Shown: positions 62,380-64,000 of the stretch, in pieces
Layout: each line of letters opens with the position of its first letter
Position numbering within the stretch: position 1 is the stretch's first letter
Source of the DNA: Ferruginibacter sp.
GTDB lineage: Bacteria; Bacteroidota; Bacteroidia; Chitinophagales; Chitinophagaceae
Reading direction: 5' to 3'
Assembly (NCBI GenBank): GCA_017983695.1
Contig: JAGOAX010000001.1
Location: forward strand, 416,160 to 480,159
DNA length: 64,000 bases
Made by a program: the position numbers and the translations under genes
Notes under the pieces: generated by a model
Told to the model about the DNA's origin: nothing
What the model saw: the letters and a program-made list of their open reading frames with translations, nothing else
Database searches by the model: none

Positions 62380-63837
62380 ATGAATCTTGCTATTCCATAT
62401 CATTTAGAAAATTTTATTGGAGGAAATTTTATCGGCCCGTTAAGTGCTGAGTTTATAGATAATGTAAACCCGGCAACAGGCGCAGTGGTAGGTCAAATAC
62501 CCAACAGCAATAAAAAAGATATTGACGTGGCAGTAGCTGCTGCAAAAAAAGCATTCCCTGCATGGAGTGTTATGGCAACAGAGAAAAGATTTATAATACT
62601 GAATAAAATTGCGGAGCTGATAGATGAAAACCTGGAAGCATTGGCAGTAGCAGAAACAAATGATAATGGTAAACCGCTTTGGCTAAGTAAACTAATGGAT
62701 ATTCCCAGGGCCTCTTCCAACTTCAGGTTTTTTGCAACAGGTATGATGCATTTTGCTGCCGAAAGCCATACCATGGAAGATAAAGCCATCAATTACACTT
62801 TGCGTAATCCTGTTGGCATTGTGGGTTGTATTTCGCCATGGAATTTACCGTTATATCTTTTTACCTGGAAGATTGCGCCTGCATTGGCTGCCGGCAACTG
62901 TGTAATTGCAAAACCGAGTGAGGTAACACCCGTAACAGCTTTTTTATTAGGCAAGATCTGTACAGCAGCCGGTTTGCCCGATGGTGTTTTAAATATTGTA
63001 CATGGCGATGGCCATAATTGCGGCGAAGCAATTGTAAAACACCCCGATATAAAAGCCATTTCTTTTACCGGAAGTACAAGGGCTGGTGAACGTATAGCTT
63101 CTATTGCGGCGCCGATGTTTAAAAAATTATCTTTAGAATTAGGCGGTAAAAATCCTGCCATCATTTTTGCAGATTGTGATTGGGAAAAGATGATGGCCAC
63201 AACCGTACGTTCCTCATTCAGTAACCAGGGACAAATTTGTTTATGCAGCAGCAGGATACTTATTGAAAAAACTGTTTACGAAAAATTTAAGGCTGAATTT
63301 ATTGAACGGGTAAAACAATTAAACACCGGTGATCCTTTAGAAGAAACCAATAAACAAGGTGCAATAGTAAGCAAAATACATTTTGATAAAGTAATGCATT
63401 GCATTGCTACAGCCAAAGAAGAAGGCGGAACGATTTTATGTGGCGGCAATGCTATTACAGTAGAGGGCCGGTGTGCCAATGGTTATTTTATCGAACCAAC
63501 AGTTATTGAAAATCTTGGGCCTTTTTGTAAAACCAACCAGGAAGAAATTTTTGGTCCCGTTGTTACGCTGCAGCCGTTTGAAACAATGGAACAGGCTTTG
63601 GAATTATCAAATGCCTCACACTATGGATTGGCTGCTACAATCTGGACACAGGATATTTCAAAAGTAAATATGGTGGCTGCAAAAGTGCAATCGGGAATAG
63701 TGTGGGTCAATTGCTGGCTGGTGAGAGATTTAAGAACAGCTTTTGGCGGAATTAAGAATAGTGGTGTAGGCAGAGAAGGCGGATGGGAAGCATTGCGGTT
63801 TTTTACGGAGCAGAAGAATGTTTGTATACAAATATAA
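62380..63837 (+). CDS. 2-aminomuconate 6-semialdehyde dehydrogenase (aldehyde dehydrogenase family)
   Basis: A 485-residue ALDH. NAD-binding 'SPWNLPLYLFTWKIAPALAA' and 'ISFTGSTRAGERI', general base Glu253 in 'LSLELGGKNPAI', nucleophile Cys287 in 'NQGQICLCSSRI', and 'EEIFGPVVTLQPF'. The neighbours identify it as the enzyme oxidising 2-aminomuconate semialdehyde to 2-aminomuconate, the step after ACMSD; hydroxymuconic semialdehyde dehydrogenase is the close alternative. The RidA-type deaminase follows 93 bp downstream on the same strand, across a palindromic repeat. Confidence 0.9.
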   Translation: MNLAIPYHLENFIGGNFIGPLSAEFIDNVNPATGAVVGQIPNSNKKDIDVAVAAAKKAFPAWSVMATEKRFIILNKIAELIDENLEALAVAETNDNGKPLWLSKLMDIPRASSNFRFFATGMMHFAAESHTMEDKAINYTLRNPVGIVGCISPWNLPLYLFTWKIAPALAAGNCVIAKPSEVTPVTAFLLGKICTAAGLPDGVLNIVHGDGHNCGEAIVKHPDIKAISFTGSTRAGERIASIAAPMFKKLSLELGGKNPAIIFADCDWEKMMATTVRSSFSNQGQICLCSSRILIEKTVYEKFKAEFIERVKQLNTGDPLEETNKQGAIVSKIHFDKVMHCIATAKEEGGTILCGGNAITVEGRCANGYFIEPTVIENLGPFCKTNQEEIFGPVVTLQPFETMEQALELSNASHYGLAATIWTQDISKVNMVAAKVQSGIVWVNCWLVRDLRTAFGGIKNSGVGREGGWEALRFFTEQKNVCIQI

Positions 63838-63839
63838 CA

Positions 63840-63925
63840 TTGGGCTAAAGCCCGTTTAATACATAATCAATTGCCACAGGCTTAAGCCCGTGGCAATGCA
63901 AAAAAGCACGGGGCTTTAGCCTAAT
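63840..63925. repeat. Nested palindromic intergenic repeat (GGGCTAAAGCCC type)
   Basis: An outer pair, GGGCTAAAGCCC (63842-63853) with its inverted relative CGGGGCTTTAGCC (~63909-63922), encloses a 28-bp palindrome at 63870-63897 with one mismatch (ATTGCCAC...GTGGCAAT arms). No gene fits. It lies between the dehydrogenase and deaminase genes and could attenuate or stabilise the transcript. Confidence 0.75.
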
Positions 63926-63930
63926 AAAAG

Positions 63931-64000
63931 ATGAATGAAATAATCAATACACAGGAAGCAGCAAAACCATTGGGTGCATATCCTCATGCAAGAAAAGTGG
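63931..64000 (+). CDS. RidA family protein, probable 2-aminomuconate deaminase (partial)
   Basis: The first 23 residues of a gene cut by the window end: 'MNEIINTQEAAKPLGAYPHA' followed by RKV. 'A-x-x-P-L-G-A-Y-P-H-A-R' is typical of the RidA-fold 2-aminomuconate deaminase, the enzyme that follows aminomuconate semialdehyde dehydrogenase in this pathway. Only the N-terminus is visible, so the call depends partly on context. Confidence 0.75.
   Translation, partial: MNEIINTQEAAKPLGAYPHARKV

Overview
The window is chromosomal DNA from a member of the Bacteroidota, most likely Chitinophagaceae or a close relative (inferred). The evidence is: a full-length SprA-type type IX secretion/gliding protein; secreted proteins with T9SS type A and type B C-terminal sorting signals; a short RpoD-like primary sigma factor; the TAnnTTTG type of -7 promoter element; weak Shine-Dalgarno sequences; AT-rich DNA; and a 3-hydroxyanthranilate meta-cleavage gene set.

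Layout. 1-1840: tandem 159-bp hairpin repeats, an alpha/beta hydrolase, a DUF2442/DUF4160 pair, and a displaced 3' remnant of a second hydrolase copy. 2009-9556: two tandem PKD/T9SS type B giants, an SDR and a small secreted protein. 9701-28304: mostly core genes (sprA, ruvA, fabH, a subtilase with T9SS tag, an RsmB-like methyltransferase, odhB, rpoD, an LptF/LptG permease, an exported Fe/Mn superoxide dismutase). 28380-36479: a TPR histidine kinase and LuxR-type response regulator followed by four secreted-protein genes. The same palindrome, CTACAT-N4-ATGTAG, occurs upstream of the regulator and of both downstream transcription units, which suggests a self-contained regulon.

36609-47021 is accessory. 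An M20 dipeptidase is followed by an HxlR-controlled redox/hydrolase operon. The dipeptidase 3' end plus its terminator and downstream spacer then appear a second time (44496-45048) as a diverged copy. Next comes a Shedu-like (DUF4263) putative defence nuclease with an unknown partner gene. 47149-60144 returns to housekeeping: a GNAT protein, tRNA-Met, fused 2-oxoacid dehydrogenase E1, a FAH-family enzyme, pth, ftsK, a 7TM histidine kinase, DUF423, aroK, Mrp, and a glycerophosphodiester phosphodiesterase. 60227-64000 holds the lower kynurenine pathway: 3-hydroxyanthranilate dioxygenase, ACMS decarboxylase, aminomuconate semialdehyde dehydrogenase, and the start of a RidA-type 2-aminomuconate deaminase.

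Three genome-dynamics signals stand out. (1) Two loci where an accessory module sits between an intact gene and a displaced, diverged copy of that gene's 3' end. (2) Two single-gene cassettes bounded by long inverted repeats and lacking a transposase: a four-helix-bundle (S23/IVP) gene between pth and ftsK, and a GxxExxY PD-(D/E)XK gene inside the kynurenine operon, the latter with a matching gene-less element nearby. (3) The putative LuxR-type regulator palindrome set. No CRISPR array, rRNA, integrase or transposase gene was seen.
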